Source of the DNA: Hungatella sp. UBA3147
GTDB taxonomy: Bacteria; Bacillota; Clostridia; Lachnospirales; Lachnospiraceae
Direction: 5' to 3'
Length of the DNA stretch: 25,905 nt
Assembly (NCBI GenBank): GCA_002365025.1
Contig: DEYX01000179.1
Coordinates: 1 to 25,905, forward strand
Shown here in pieces: positions 1 to 6,667 of the stretch (positions within the stretch are counted from its first letter, which is position 1; every line of letters begins with the position of its first letter). The position numbers were made by a program, and so were the translations under genes. The notes beneath the pieces were generated by a model. That model was given only the letters and a program-made list of their open reading frames with translations, searched no databases and was not told where the DNA came from.

Positions 1-41
1 TTTATGTCCGCACCCCCCTATCCACAGATTTGCACTAATAT

Positions 42-283
42 TTAATTAGATAAAGTATCTGGCGTGTTTTGCGGAATTATAGATGAACTAAAGAAATCCG
101 ACAGACTGATATTCAGTGCATCACAAATCAACTCAACCTTTTTTATGGTTGGGTTTTTATCAATCATTCAACCAAACCTAAATAAGTGGTTGTTATTTTA
201 GCACGCAAAGTAAGTTGTTCTTGACTCAGTCCTTGTAATCTCTATTTGTTACATAGGGTATAGATTGCATTTTTCAATTCGAT
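42..283 (-). pseudogene. Remnant of an XRE-family helix-turn-helix regulator
   Basis: Reading the minus strand leftwards from about 283 gives a recognisable Cro/CI-type DNA-binding domain, with segments such as LQGLSQEQLTLRAK, ITTTYLGLVE and, in another frame, KNPTIKKVELICDALNISL followed by SDFF. The reading frame is broken three ways: an in-frame TAG at 242-244, an in-frame TGA at 164-166, and a one-base frameshift at about 158-163, between the recognition helix and the conserved NPT segment. After the shift the frame runs to a TAA at 42-44. No start codon is visible at the 5' end, near ELKNAIYTLCNK. The N-to-C order matches an ordinary XRE domain of about 75 residues, so I read this as a decayed regulator, perhaps from a mobile or phage-like element. 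A sequencing error cannot explain all three lesions easily. Confidence 0.72.
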
Positions 284-303
284 TAAATAATGTATATGGG
301 GGC

Positions 304-332
304 TTAAAATTATTTCCTAAATATGATATGAT
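304..332 (+). promoter_or_regulatory. Putative sigma-A promoter for the orphan gene at 455
   Basis: TTAAAA (304-309) and TATGAT (327-332) are separated by 17 bases. A second candidate -10, TATAAT at 371-376, has only a poor -35 (TTGGGC, 19-base spacer). Either would give a leader of roughly 70 to 115 bases before the gene. The surrounding DNA is very AT-rich, so chance matches are common. Confidence 0.4.
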
Positions 333-454
333 AGTAAAATGGATATTGGGCAAAGCACCAGTTATTGAATTATAATGAATAGATAGGTTAAATTACTTGT
401 TTGAGAAAAACAGATATATTTATATATACAGTAACACAAGAAGGAGAGGAGAAA

Positions 455-1258
455 ATGGCAAAAAGAAGTGTAATAAAGCAGCAAAGAAAAGAAGCGGTCA
501 ATTTCAGTTCAATGACTTATGATAATGAAAATAATATACTTTTGCATTATCGTGGTTCAGACAGTTTGATATTGTCCTTCCCTGAGGGTGACGAAATTAT
601 TGATATATATGAATCAACACATAATGAAAAAGAATGGAAAGCGTGGGTTGATAGTGCAGGAAAGGCAGACAAGACACCAGATTTTTATTCTGACAAACAT
701 CAGATGATGATGGAAGTTATGAGATTTGATGATAAAGCATTTAGAAAAGGAAAGAGGAATCCAACTTTAGAAAGAGAAAGAAGTATGTTAAGAGAACTTG
801 AAGAAAAAGGTATCATGGAGACTTTCCCAGATATAAATCAAATATTCTTAAATGCAGATACTCAATTACCTACAGATGAAGACCATAATTTTACACGTTA
901 TAGAGATAACTTTGTGAGAATAGTAGGAAAGCATAGTAAACAAGTTGAAATTTATAAAAATAATCACCCGGGCTATAAATTACTATTTTTCGTATTTGAT
1001 GAAACATCAGGGATTTATTATCAAAAAATTAGTGATAGGGAAGTTACATATCATAAATATTGGGCTGATTCAGTAATTATTAAATCAATTAAAGATTCAG
1101 GTGCAGATTTTATTATCTGGTATAAACCATATAATTACTATGAAACATCTGAAGGAATGAAAGGTGGTTTGCCACAACTAATGATTTATGATATTGCAAA
1201 TATGCAGATTAAAGTAGAGGATTATAATATTTGTGATATGATAAGCTCAGAAGTTTGA
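455..1258 (+). CDS. Hypothetical protein, 267 aa, AT-rich orphan gene
   Basis: I do not recognise the family. The open frame extends up to a TTG at 401, but the ATG at 455 is preceded by a strong AAGGAGAGGAG (441-451) and is the better start, giving 267 residues. The protein is soluble, with no signal peptide or membrane segment, and rich in charged and aromatic residues. A charged helical stretch (about residues 92-120, with RNPTLERERSMLRELEEKG) is followed by a beta-rich block with YKLLFFVFDETSGIYY and, near the C terminus, DFIIWYKPYNYYE and LPQLMIYDIANMQIKV. Alternating hydrophobic strands with D, E and K residues could suit a nuclease-like fold, but no catalytic motif can be assigned. GC content is visibly lower than in the sugar locus downstream, and a dead XRE regulator lies next to it, so acquisition by transfer is likely. 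Confidence 0.7.
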   Translation: MAKRSVIKQQRKEAVNFSSMTYDNENNILLHYRGSDSLILSFPEGDEIIDIYESTHNEKEWKAWVDSAGKADKTPDFYSDKHQMMMEVMRFDDKAFRKGKRNPTLERERSMLRELEEKGIMETFPDINQIFLNADTQLPTDEDHNFTRYRDNFVRIVGKHSKQVEIYKNNHPGYKLLFFVFDETSGIYYQKISDREVTYHKYWADSVIIKSIKDSGADFIIWYKPYNYYETSEGMKGGLPQLMIYDIANMQIKVEDYNICDMISSEV

Positions 1259-1382
1259 TAGCCTGTTACCCATAAAAAATTAGTATTGTTTTTTTAATGA
1301 TAATATTATTTTGAAAATCCCAGTACAAACATTAGGGACAATATATTCTGAAAATAAATATTAATACGGAATAATCCAAGCC

Positions 1383-1436
1383 GAATTTACGCACTTGGGT
1401 AAGTTATAGAGCACCGTACCATAAGTAAATGCGAAC
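1383..1436 (+). repeat. Imperfect ~55-base direct repeat, copy 1
   Basis: The unit starts with GAATTTACGCACTTGGGTAA and continues with GTTATAGAG, a variable middle, then CATAAGTAAATGCGAA. It matches the copy at 1522-1575 over most of its length. The left 26 bases differ at only four positions. Internal partial symmetry (ACTTGGGTAAGT) is present. The copies are about 139 bases apart and in the same orientation. Function unknown: it may be a recombination or protein-binding site, or a decayed element end. Confidence 0.55.
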
Positions 1437-1495
1437 TTCTGAATGAGGTATGCGATTCAGAAGTTATAAAAATTCCACTTGGTTTTTAGTGGGAG
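1434..1495 (+). other. Two adjacent hairpins in the non-coding strip
   Basis: A perfect 11-base inverted repeat, AACTTCTGAAT (1434-1444) and ATTCAGAAGTT (1455-1465), has a 10-base loop. A weaker one follows directly: CCACT (1475-1479) and AGTGG (1488-1492), with TTTTT in its loop. Neither is followed by a clean T-run, so these do not look like ordinary terminators. They lie between the two copies of the ~55-base repeat. Confidence 0.5.
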
Positions 1496-1521
1496 AAATA
1501 TTGTTGCATGATAATATTGAC

Positions 1522-1575
1522 TGGATTTACGCACTTAGGTATGTTATGGAAAGCCTTATCATAAATAAGCGAAGA
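1522..1575 (+). repeat. Imperfect ~55-base direct repeat, copy 2
   Basis: Starts with GGATTTACGCACTTAGGTAT and continues GTTATGGAAAG, then CATAAATAAGCGAA. It is the partner of the copy at 1383-1436. The rest of the 1259-1744 gap holds the hairpins at 1434-1495, a terminator at 1623-1662 and no supported gene. Confidence 0.55.
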
Positions 1576-1622
1576 AATCCGGAGGGTACATGTTGATTGA
1601 TAAAAGAAAGTGTTGGATTATA

Positions 1623-1662
1623 AATCCCGTCAGAGCTTGCAGCAGCTTTGATGGGATTTTTT
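1623..1662 (+). terminator. Rho-independent terminator with no gene directly before it
   Basis: The stem AATCCCGTCA (1623-1632) pairs with TGATGGGATT (1649-1658) with one G-T wobble, and the T-run continues to 1662. A smaller nested stem (AGAGCT/AGCTTT) fills the loop. The last recognised gene ends 365 bases upstream, so the transcript it ends is either the long 3' tail of that gene, a small RNA, or a gene since lost. Confidence 0.7.
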
Positions 1663-1744
1663 GCTGCCGGAACATAAGAAGGTGCATACCTGCAGTTTTG
1701 CCCGGAATGTGTAGAATATCATACTTTTTTATAGATACACCCCC

Positions 1745-1773
1745 TTAAAACATTTGCAGGCACTTGCTATAAT
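1745..1773 (+). promoter_or_regulatory. Putative extended -10 promoter of the sugar transport operon
   Basis: TTAAAA (1745-1750), a 17-base spacer and TATAAT (1768-1773). A TG precedes the -10 by one base (TTGCTATAAT), which makes an extended -10 element. The leader to the ATG at 1823 is about 43 bases and contains AAGGAGG (1807-1813). The weak -35 fits a promoter that needs an activator, such as the AraC-type regulator encoded at 6664. Confidence 0.6.
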
Positions 1774-1822
1774 TTCGATATATGAACGAAGCAGGTTCTA
1801 AGTAAAAAGGAGGATCATTCTT

Positions 1823-3133
1823 ATGAGAAACAAAAAATGGATGCGGCTGGCCAGTCTGGCCTGTGCCGGAATCATGGGGGTCACAATGACAGGGTGCGGA
1901 CAGAAAGCGCCGGAGGCAGCAGGAGAGAAGGTAGAGATCTCCATGCTGGATTTCTTTATTCCCGGGGAAGGAGTCACGAAGGCGATGAAGCCTTTACTGG
2001 ATGAGTATTTAGCGCAGCACCCCAATGTGACAATTGATGAAGAATCAGTTTCCAACTCTGATCTGGCGACGAAGGTACAGACCCTGGCCGCAGGAGAAGA
2101 GCTGCCGGACATCTTTATGATTAAGGGCCAGATGGCGGAGACATTTGTGGAAAACGGTAAAGTATTTTCCTTAAGTGAAGCATTGAACAGCGACTCAGCC
2201 TGGAAGGATAATTTTAAGGAAGGTGTATTTTCCAACTTTACAATCGGAGAGAACATCTATGCTATGCCATTTCAGGTAACAAATACCTGTGTATTTTATA
2301 ACACAGATTTATTTAAGCAGGCAGGGATCCAGGAATTTCCGGGGACATGGTCTGAGCTTCTGGATATCATTCCAAAGCTTAAAGAAATCGGCGTGACCCC
2401 CATTGTGCTTGGAAATAAGGAAAAATGGAATGCGGAATCCGTTATCATGAGCACCCTGGGCAACCGTTTAACAGGAGATGAATGGTATCAGAGCATTCGT
2501 GACCGAAGTGGAGCGAAGTTCACAGACCCTGAGTTTGTGCAGTCTTTACAGGCTTTAAGTGACTTAGCGGCTGCCGGAGCGTTCAATGAGGATGTAAACA
2601 GCATTGACGGCGCGCAGCAGAGACAGTTATATATGAATGGAAAAGCGGCCATTACCATTGACGGAAGCTGGGCCATCGCAAACTTCGATGAGAACTGTCC
2701 GGAAGAAGTGAAAAATGTAACGGAAATGGCGGCTCTCCCAATGGTAGAAGGCGGAAAGGGAAATCCGGAGACCATTACCGGAGGTGCCGGCTGGGCTCTT
2801 GCAGTAAATTCCAAGATTTCGGAGGAAAAAAAGGCAGTGGTCATAGATATATTAAAAGCAATGACAGGACCGGAATACGGTACGGCTGCAATAGAAGAAG
2901 GAACCCTGACAGCAGTGAAACCGGGATCGGAAGTTAAGATCGAAAAGACCATAGCTGCAAAATTTGATGTTTTTGCAAAGGACAGGCCGTTTATTCCTGT
3001 TTATGACCATCAGTTAAGTTCAGGTGTGATTGATGTGATGCAAAGCGGGCTTCAGGAACTGTTGATCGGTAGGGTTGCTCCGGAAGAACTGGCGCAGCGG
3101 ATTCAGACGGAATATGAAAACAACGGAAAGTGA
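1823..3133 (+). CDS. Extracellular sugar-binding lipoprotein of an ABC importer
   Basis: Family 1 solute-binding protein (436 aa), the outer-surface receptor that captures an oligosaccharide and delivers it to the two permeases encoded next. Residues 1-25 are a lipoprotein signal: basic MRNKKWMR, a hydrophobic stretch and a lipobox ending TGC, so Cys25 is the predicted lipidated residue. The mature part has the usual two-lobe pattern, with DFFIPGEGVTKAMKPLLDEY early, LPDIFMIKG at about residues 94-102, an NTDLFKQAGI-type segment after the first hinge, and AAITIDGSWA in the C-terminal half. Length is typical. The start is set by AAGGAGG at 1807-1813. The gene is first in the operon, with 10 bases to the next. 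The substrate cannot be read from the sequence; the enzymes downstream suggest a beta-linked oligosaccharide. Confidence 0.93.
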   Translation: MRNKKWMRLASLACAGIMGVTMTGCGQKAPEAAGEKVEISMLDFFIPGEGVTKAMKPLLDEYLAQHPNVTIDEESVSNSDLATKVQTLAAGEELPDIFMIKGQMAETFVENGKVFSLSEALNSDSAWKDNFKEGVFSNFTIGENIYAMPFQVTNTCVFYNTDLFKQAGIQEFPGTWSELLDIIPKLKEIGVTPIVLGNKEKWNAESVIMSTLGNRLTGDEWYQSIRDRSGAKFTDPEFVQSLQALSDLAAAGAFNEDVNSIDGAQQRQLYMNGKAAITIDGSWAIANFDENCPEEVKNVTEMAALPMVEGGKGNPETITGGAGWALAVNSKISEEKKAVVIDILKAMTGPEYGTAAIEEGTLTAVKPGSEVKIEKTIAAKFDVFAKDRPFIPVYDHQLSSGVIDVMQSGLQELLIGRVAPEELAQRIQTEYENNGK

Positions 3134-3143
3134 GTGACAGGAA

Positions 3144-4028
3144 ATGAGTAAGGCATTAAGACCTAAAAACATAGTAATCTACGGTTTGCTTGCTCCTGGA
3201 CTGGCTGTCTTCGTACTCTGCTGCATCGCTCCTCTTTTTGTAGCAGTTTATAACAGCTTCTTTGACTGGGATGGAGGTCCGGTGAAACGATTTGTCGGGT
3301 TTCAGAATTATGCAGAGCTGGTACAGGACAGGGCTTTTTGGAGTGCATTTAAAAACAACCTGACCTTTATCTTCTGGACGGTGCTGGGACAGATCGGAAT
3401 TGCCTTTCTCATTGCCATGCTTCTCCAGTCCAGGATTTTAAAATTTAAAAATTTCCATAGAACGGTTATCTTTTTCCCGGTGGTATTATCAGCTGTCGTA
3501 GTAGGATTTTTATGGAGGATCATGTATAATTCCGAATACGGTATCGTAAATACGTTAATGCGTGCTGTCGGACTGGGAAATTTCATACAGCTGTGGCTGG
3601 ATAACCCGGATATCGTAATCGGCTCCCTGGCGATTCCAAAGGTCTGGCAGTTTATCGGATACTATTTAATCATTCTGCTGGCAGCGATCCAGGGGATTGA
3701 CCAGAGTGTTTTAGAGGTTGCGGAATTAGACGGAGCTACCGGCTGGAAAAAGTCCAGGTACATTGTAGTGCCTCTCATCAAAAACACGTTGATGGTGACC
3801 ATCATGCTATGCATATCCGGTAATATGAAGACCTTTGACCAAATCTTTGTAATGACGGGCGGCGGTCCGGGAACCAGTTCAGAGGTAGTAGCACTTTATG
3901 CCTATAACGTATCCATGAACCGTATGCGTTACGGTTATGGCAGTACGGCGGCTATTGGAATTCTGATTCTAAGTCTGGGACTGATCATGCTCAGCAGGCT
4001 GGCAGGAAGAAAAAAGGAGGAATTATGA
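3144..4028 (+). CDS. Sugar ABC transporter permease, MalF/UgpA type
   Basis: Integral membrane protein (294 aa), one of the two channel subunits of the importer. Six membrane spans can be seen, the first at about residues 11-34 (IYGLLAPGLAVFVLCCIAPLF). The cytoplasmic EAA loop that docks on the ATPase is present as EVAELDGATGWKKSRYIVVPL at about residues 190-210. The NYAELVQDRAFWSAFKNNLTF segment is typical of the UgpA/MalF group. It lies 10 bases after the binding protein and overlaps the next permease by 4 bases (ATGA), which indicates coupled translation. No ATPase gene is present in the locus. Confidence 0.93.
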   Translation: MSKALRPKNIVIYGLLAPGLAVFVLCCIAPLFVAVYNSFFDWDGGPVKRFVGFQNYAELVQDRAFWSAFKNNLTFIFWTVLGQIGIAFLIAMLLQSRILKFKNFHRTVIFFPVVLSAVVVGFLWRIMYNSEYGIVNTLMRAVGLGNFIQLWLDNPDIVIGSLAIPKVWQFIGYYLIILLAAIQGIDQSVLEVAELDGATGWKKSRYIVVPLIKNTLMVTIMLCISGNMKTFDQIFVMTGGGPGTSSEVVALYAYNVSMNRMRYGYGSTAAIGILILSLGLIMLSRLAGRKKEEL

Positions 4029-4861
4029 TGAAAAAGGCCTGGGATATGTTTCAAGGGGTTGTGGCAAATGCGTTTGTATCGCTGTTTTCTATCACCTGTA
4101 TTTTCCCGATCATTTGGATGATTTATTCCTCCCTGAAAACGGATAAGGAGTTTTCTCTTAACATATTAAGCCTTCCTGCTAAACCGGAGTTTGGAAATTA
4201 TGCCAGGGCGATCACCGAAGGAAAAATCGGTTCCTATTTCATGAACAGCATGTTCAATACCCTGTCAGCTTTAGTTGTGGTGCTGGTGATTTCCTTTATC
4301 ACAGGCTATTGTATTTCCAGATTCCGCTTTAAGGGAAGAACCTTTATCTACTATATGTTTCTTTCCGGTATGCTCATTCCCATCTATGCCTTGCTGATCC
4401 CCATCTTTGTGGAGTTTAAAACGCTGGGATTGCTGAACAAGAAATTTACGCTGATCCTTCCTTACATAGCATTTGCCCTTCCTACAGGAGTGTTCCTGGT
4501 GGAAAGTTCTGTTGAAAGTGTGCCGATTGAAGTAGAAGAGGCCGCATGTATAGACGGAAGCTCTTTTATAAATACTATGTTCCGTATCGTTATGCCCATG
4601 TGCAAGCCGGTTTTATCCACTGTTGCCATTTTGACATTCCTTCATACATGGAATGAATTTCCTCTGGCATTGGTGCTTATAAGAAGCAATGCACTGAAGA
4701 CGATGCCTATCGGGCTGACTAATTTTGTGGGAGCCTATACCGTCAATTACCCGCTGATGTTAGCGGCTCTGGTGGTTTCCACCTTACCGGTTGTAATTAT
4801 GTATTTGTTGTTTTATAATCAAATCATGAAAGGTATGACCGCAGGAGCAGTGAAAGGTTAA
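4025..4861 (+). CDS. Sugar ABC transporter permease, MalG/UgpE type
   Basis: Second channel subunit (278 aa). Six predicted spans, starting with VSLFSITCIFPIIWMIYSSL, then a long periplasm-facing loop (KTDKEFSLN...EFGNYARA). The EAA loop is EEAACIDGSSFINTMFRIV followed by MPMCKPV at about residues 176-201, the site that contacts the ABC ATPase. The start ATG at 4025 overlaps the stop of the previous gene by four bases; AAAGGAGGAA sits just before it. A terminator-like hairpin follows at 4876, so the transporter can be transcribed at higher levels than the two-component genes beyond. The energising ATPase probably comes from a shared MsmX-like subunit encoded elsewhere. Confidence 0.93.
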   Translation: MMKKAWDMFQGVVANAFVSLFSITCIFPIIWMIYSSLKTDKEFSLNILSLPAKPEFGNYARAITEGKIGSYFMNSMFNTLSALVVVLVISFITGYCISRFRFKGRTFIYYMFLSGMLIPIYALLIPIFVEFKTLGLLNKKFTLILPYIAFALPTGVFLVESSVESVPIEVEEAACIDGSSFINTMFRIVMPMCKPVLSTVAILTFLHTWNEFPLALVLIRSNALKTMPIGLTNFVGAYTVNYPLMLAALVVSTLPVVIMYLLFYNQIMKGMTAGAVKG

Positions 4862-4875
4862 TATTGTTGGAGTAT

Positions 4876-4920
4876 GTTTAGGCAAGCCGGAACAGGGCTT
4901 GTCTAAACTTGTTTTTCTTC
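4876..4920 (+). terminator. Intercistronic terminator or attenuator
   Basis: GTTTAG-g-CAAGCC (4876-4888) pairs with GGCTTG-t-CTAAAC (4896-4908): twelve pairs interrupted by one mismatch, then TTGTTTTTCTTC. It sits between the permease and the sensor kinase genes with 20 bases left before the next ATG. Partial read-through would give more transporter than regulator. Confidence 0.8.
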
Positions 4921-4939
4921 GTTTGCAAAAGGAGCAGGT

Positions 4940-6667
4940 ATGAAGACTTGGTATAGAAATATATTTGGAAGTTTGCAAATGGCTATATTTGCCATGGTGC
5001 TGGTGCTGATACTGATTCCTACCATGATTCTTGGAGTGATTTCCTACGGACAGTACCGGAAGATCATCACAGAAAATGCAACGACCCTGAATCAGAACAA
5101 TACGACCCAGATCGCTGCTAATATGGAAGGAATCATGAGAAACGTGGGGAACAATTCCCTTTCCTTCTTTCAGAATGAAAGAGTGAGGGATTTCCTCCTT
5201 GCCCAGGGGGAAGAAAACGTGGAAAGCGCTGCCTATGATCTGGACCGCTACGTCAGGAACCAGCTTTGCTATGAGGAGTATGTTTATGCGGTGGATTTTG
5301 TCCGCATGGACGGAAAACGGTACAGCTCCAGTTCCATCACCGACGGAATCAGCAAAGAGCTTCAGGAAAAACTGCTGGAAGAGAAAGGACATGCTGTTTT
5401 TCTGACAGATATTAAAGTCAGTCCGGATTGGGGGAGCAACCGGGAAGAACTGTACGGATATGCCAGATGCATCAATGATATCAATGACATTGGCACAACC
5501 ATTGGATTCCAGAAAATTTATATAAAAAAGAGTGTGCTGGGGCGGCTGCTGTCTGACCAGATGTCAGAGGGGGAAGCTTACTACGTGATAGAAGATGGAA
5601 TCATACGGATTTCTACGGAGCAGGAAACAGAAGGCTGGGAGATCACCAGAAGATTCCCGGGCCTTAAGCTGGAATCCGGCGAAAACCATGAGGGTGATCT
5701 GGTTTATGCCAGGGTGAAATACCCAGGCTGGTATGTGATAAAGAAGATTTCCCCCTTACAGGTGGAGGATAATGCGTCAGTGGTGCGCCAGCTTCTGATC
5801 TCTACAGGCATATTAGCAGTGATTCTTTGTGGGATCGTGGGCTTTTTCCTGTCACGGTTTGTGATAAAGCCTCTGGGCGATTTAGAATCATCCATGAGGA
5901 ATCTGGAAGAGAATGATTTTAAAAGGAAGCTTCCGGAAAATGGGTACAGAGAGATATCCGTCCTTTCCAGGGCCTTTAACCGGATGACCCTTCGTCTGGA
6001 TGAGCTGGTAAACCAGGTATACCGGGCGGAAATCCGGGAAAAGGATGCCCAGATCCGAGCCATGCAGGCATACATTAATCCTCATTTTCTTTATAATACC
6101 CTGGATACGATCTGCTGGATGAGCCGGATGGAGCAGGCATATGAAACCTGCAGTCTCATTGAGGCATTGTCAAAGCTGTTCCGCACTTCTGTGAAGGACA
6201 CGAGTAAAACCACCACAGTGGCTGAGGAGATGGAGCATATACAGAATTATATTAAGATCCAGGGGTGCAGGTATACAGATACCATTGAATTCCGGATTTT
6301 AATGGAGCCGGGAACCGAGGATTGCGAGACCGTGCGGTTTGTCCTGCAGCCCCTTGTGGAAAATGCCATTGTCCACGGAATGGGGGAACAGGAGCATCCT
6401 GGCATAGTCCGGATCCGGTCGGAGAGACGGGGAGAGGATCTGGTTTTATCTGTGGAGGATGAAGGCAAAGGCGCCGATGTGGATGAATTGAACCGGCTTT
6501 TGGAGGGAGATGTGGAGGGCCTTCGGGGAATGGCTTTATTCAATGTCCATGAGAGGATAAAGCTGTGCTTTGGAGCCGGTTATGGAATTCATATTCGGGA
6601 AAGAGAAGGCAAAGGACTTGCGGTAGAAGTAATTCAGCCGTTTTTAAAAAGGGGAGAAGGGATATGA
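4940..6667 (+). CDS. Sensor histidine kinase, YesM/LytS type
   Basis: Membrane sensor kinase (575 aa) of a two-component pair with the response regulator that follows. Visible order: membrane span at about 13-36 (MAIFAMVLVLILIPTMILGV), an extracytoplasmic sensing region of about 245 residues (Cache-like in size), a second span at about 284-307, a HAMP linker with ISVLSRAFNRMTLRLDELV, a His_kinase domain with INPHFLYNTLDTICWMS (phospho-acceptor His382), then an ATPase domain with the N-box LQPLVENAIVHGM and DEGKG. The PHFLYN version of the H-box defines the YesM group, which in Firmicutes usually controls carbohydrate ABC importers. Likely ligand: the imported sugar or sugar-loaded binding protein (inference). 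The 3' end overlaps the regulator gene by 4 bases. The start follows AAAGGAGCAGGT. Confidence 0.93.
   Translation: MKTWYRNIFGSLQMAIFAMVLVLILIPTMILGVISYGQYRKIITENATTLNQNNTTQIAANMEGIMRNVGNNSLSFFQNERVRDFLLAQGEENVESAAYDLDRYVRNQLCYEEYVYAVDFVRMDGKRYSSSSITDGISKELQEKLLEEKGHAVFLTDIKVSPDWGSNREELYGYARCINDINDIGTTIGFQKIYIKKSVLGRLLSDQMSEGEAYYVIEDGIIRISTEQETEGWEITRRFPGLKLESGENHEGDLVYARVKYPGWYVIKKISPLQVEDNASVVRQLLISTGILAVILCGIVGFFLSRFVIKPLGDLESSMRNLEENDFKRKLPENGYREISVLSRAFNRMTLRLDELVNQVYRAEIREKDAQIRAMQAYINPHFLYNTLDTICWMSRMEQAYETCSLIEALSKLFRTSVKDTSKTTTVAEEMEHIQNYIKIQGCRYTDTIEFRILMEPGTEDCETVRFVLQPLVENAIVHGMGEQEHPGIVRIRSERRGEDLVLSVEDEGKGADVDELNRLLEGDVEGLRGMALFNVHERIKLCFGAGYGIHIREREGKGLAVEVIQPFLKRGEGI

Noticed and set aside
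132..158. Plus-strand hairpin CTCAACC/GGTTGGG followed by TTTTT, like a terminator.
   Set aside because: On the other strand these bases encode the conserved NPTIKKVE stretch of the decayed XRE regulator, so coding history explains them and the stem has a wobble.
401..454. Upstream TTG start for the orphan gene.
   Set aside because: No ribosome binding site precedes it, whereas ATG 455 has AAGGAGAGGAG at a proper distance.
1259..1310. Terminator after the orphan gene made of AAAAAA/TTTTTT.
   Set aside because: The stem would be A-T only with a nine-base loop and is likely to be chance in AT-rich DNA.
1383..1575. CRISPR array or group II intron fragment in the repeat strip.
   Set aside because: There are only two copies, imperfect and ~139 bases apart, and no domain V-like sequence or cas gene is present.
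1590..1748. Frame of 52 codons starting ATG after GGAGGG, before the sugar operon.
   Set aside because: It reads straight through a clear terminator stem and its T-run and runs into the promoter; the peptide resembles no family I know.
6565..6663. N-terminal extension of the response regulator.
   Set aside because: It lies inside the kinase gene in another frame, and receiver domains start at the MIRLMIVDDEP methionine.
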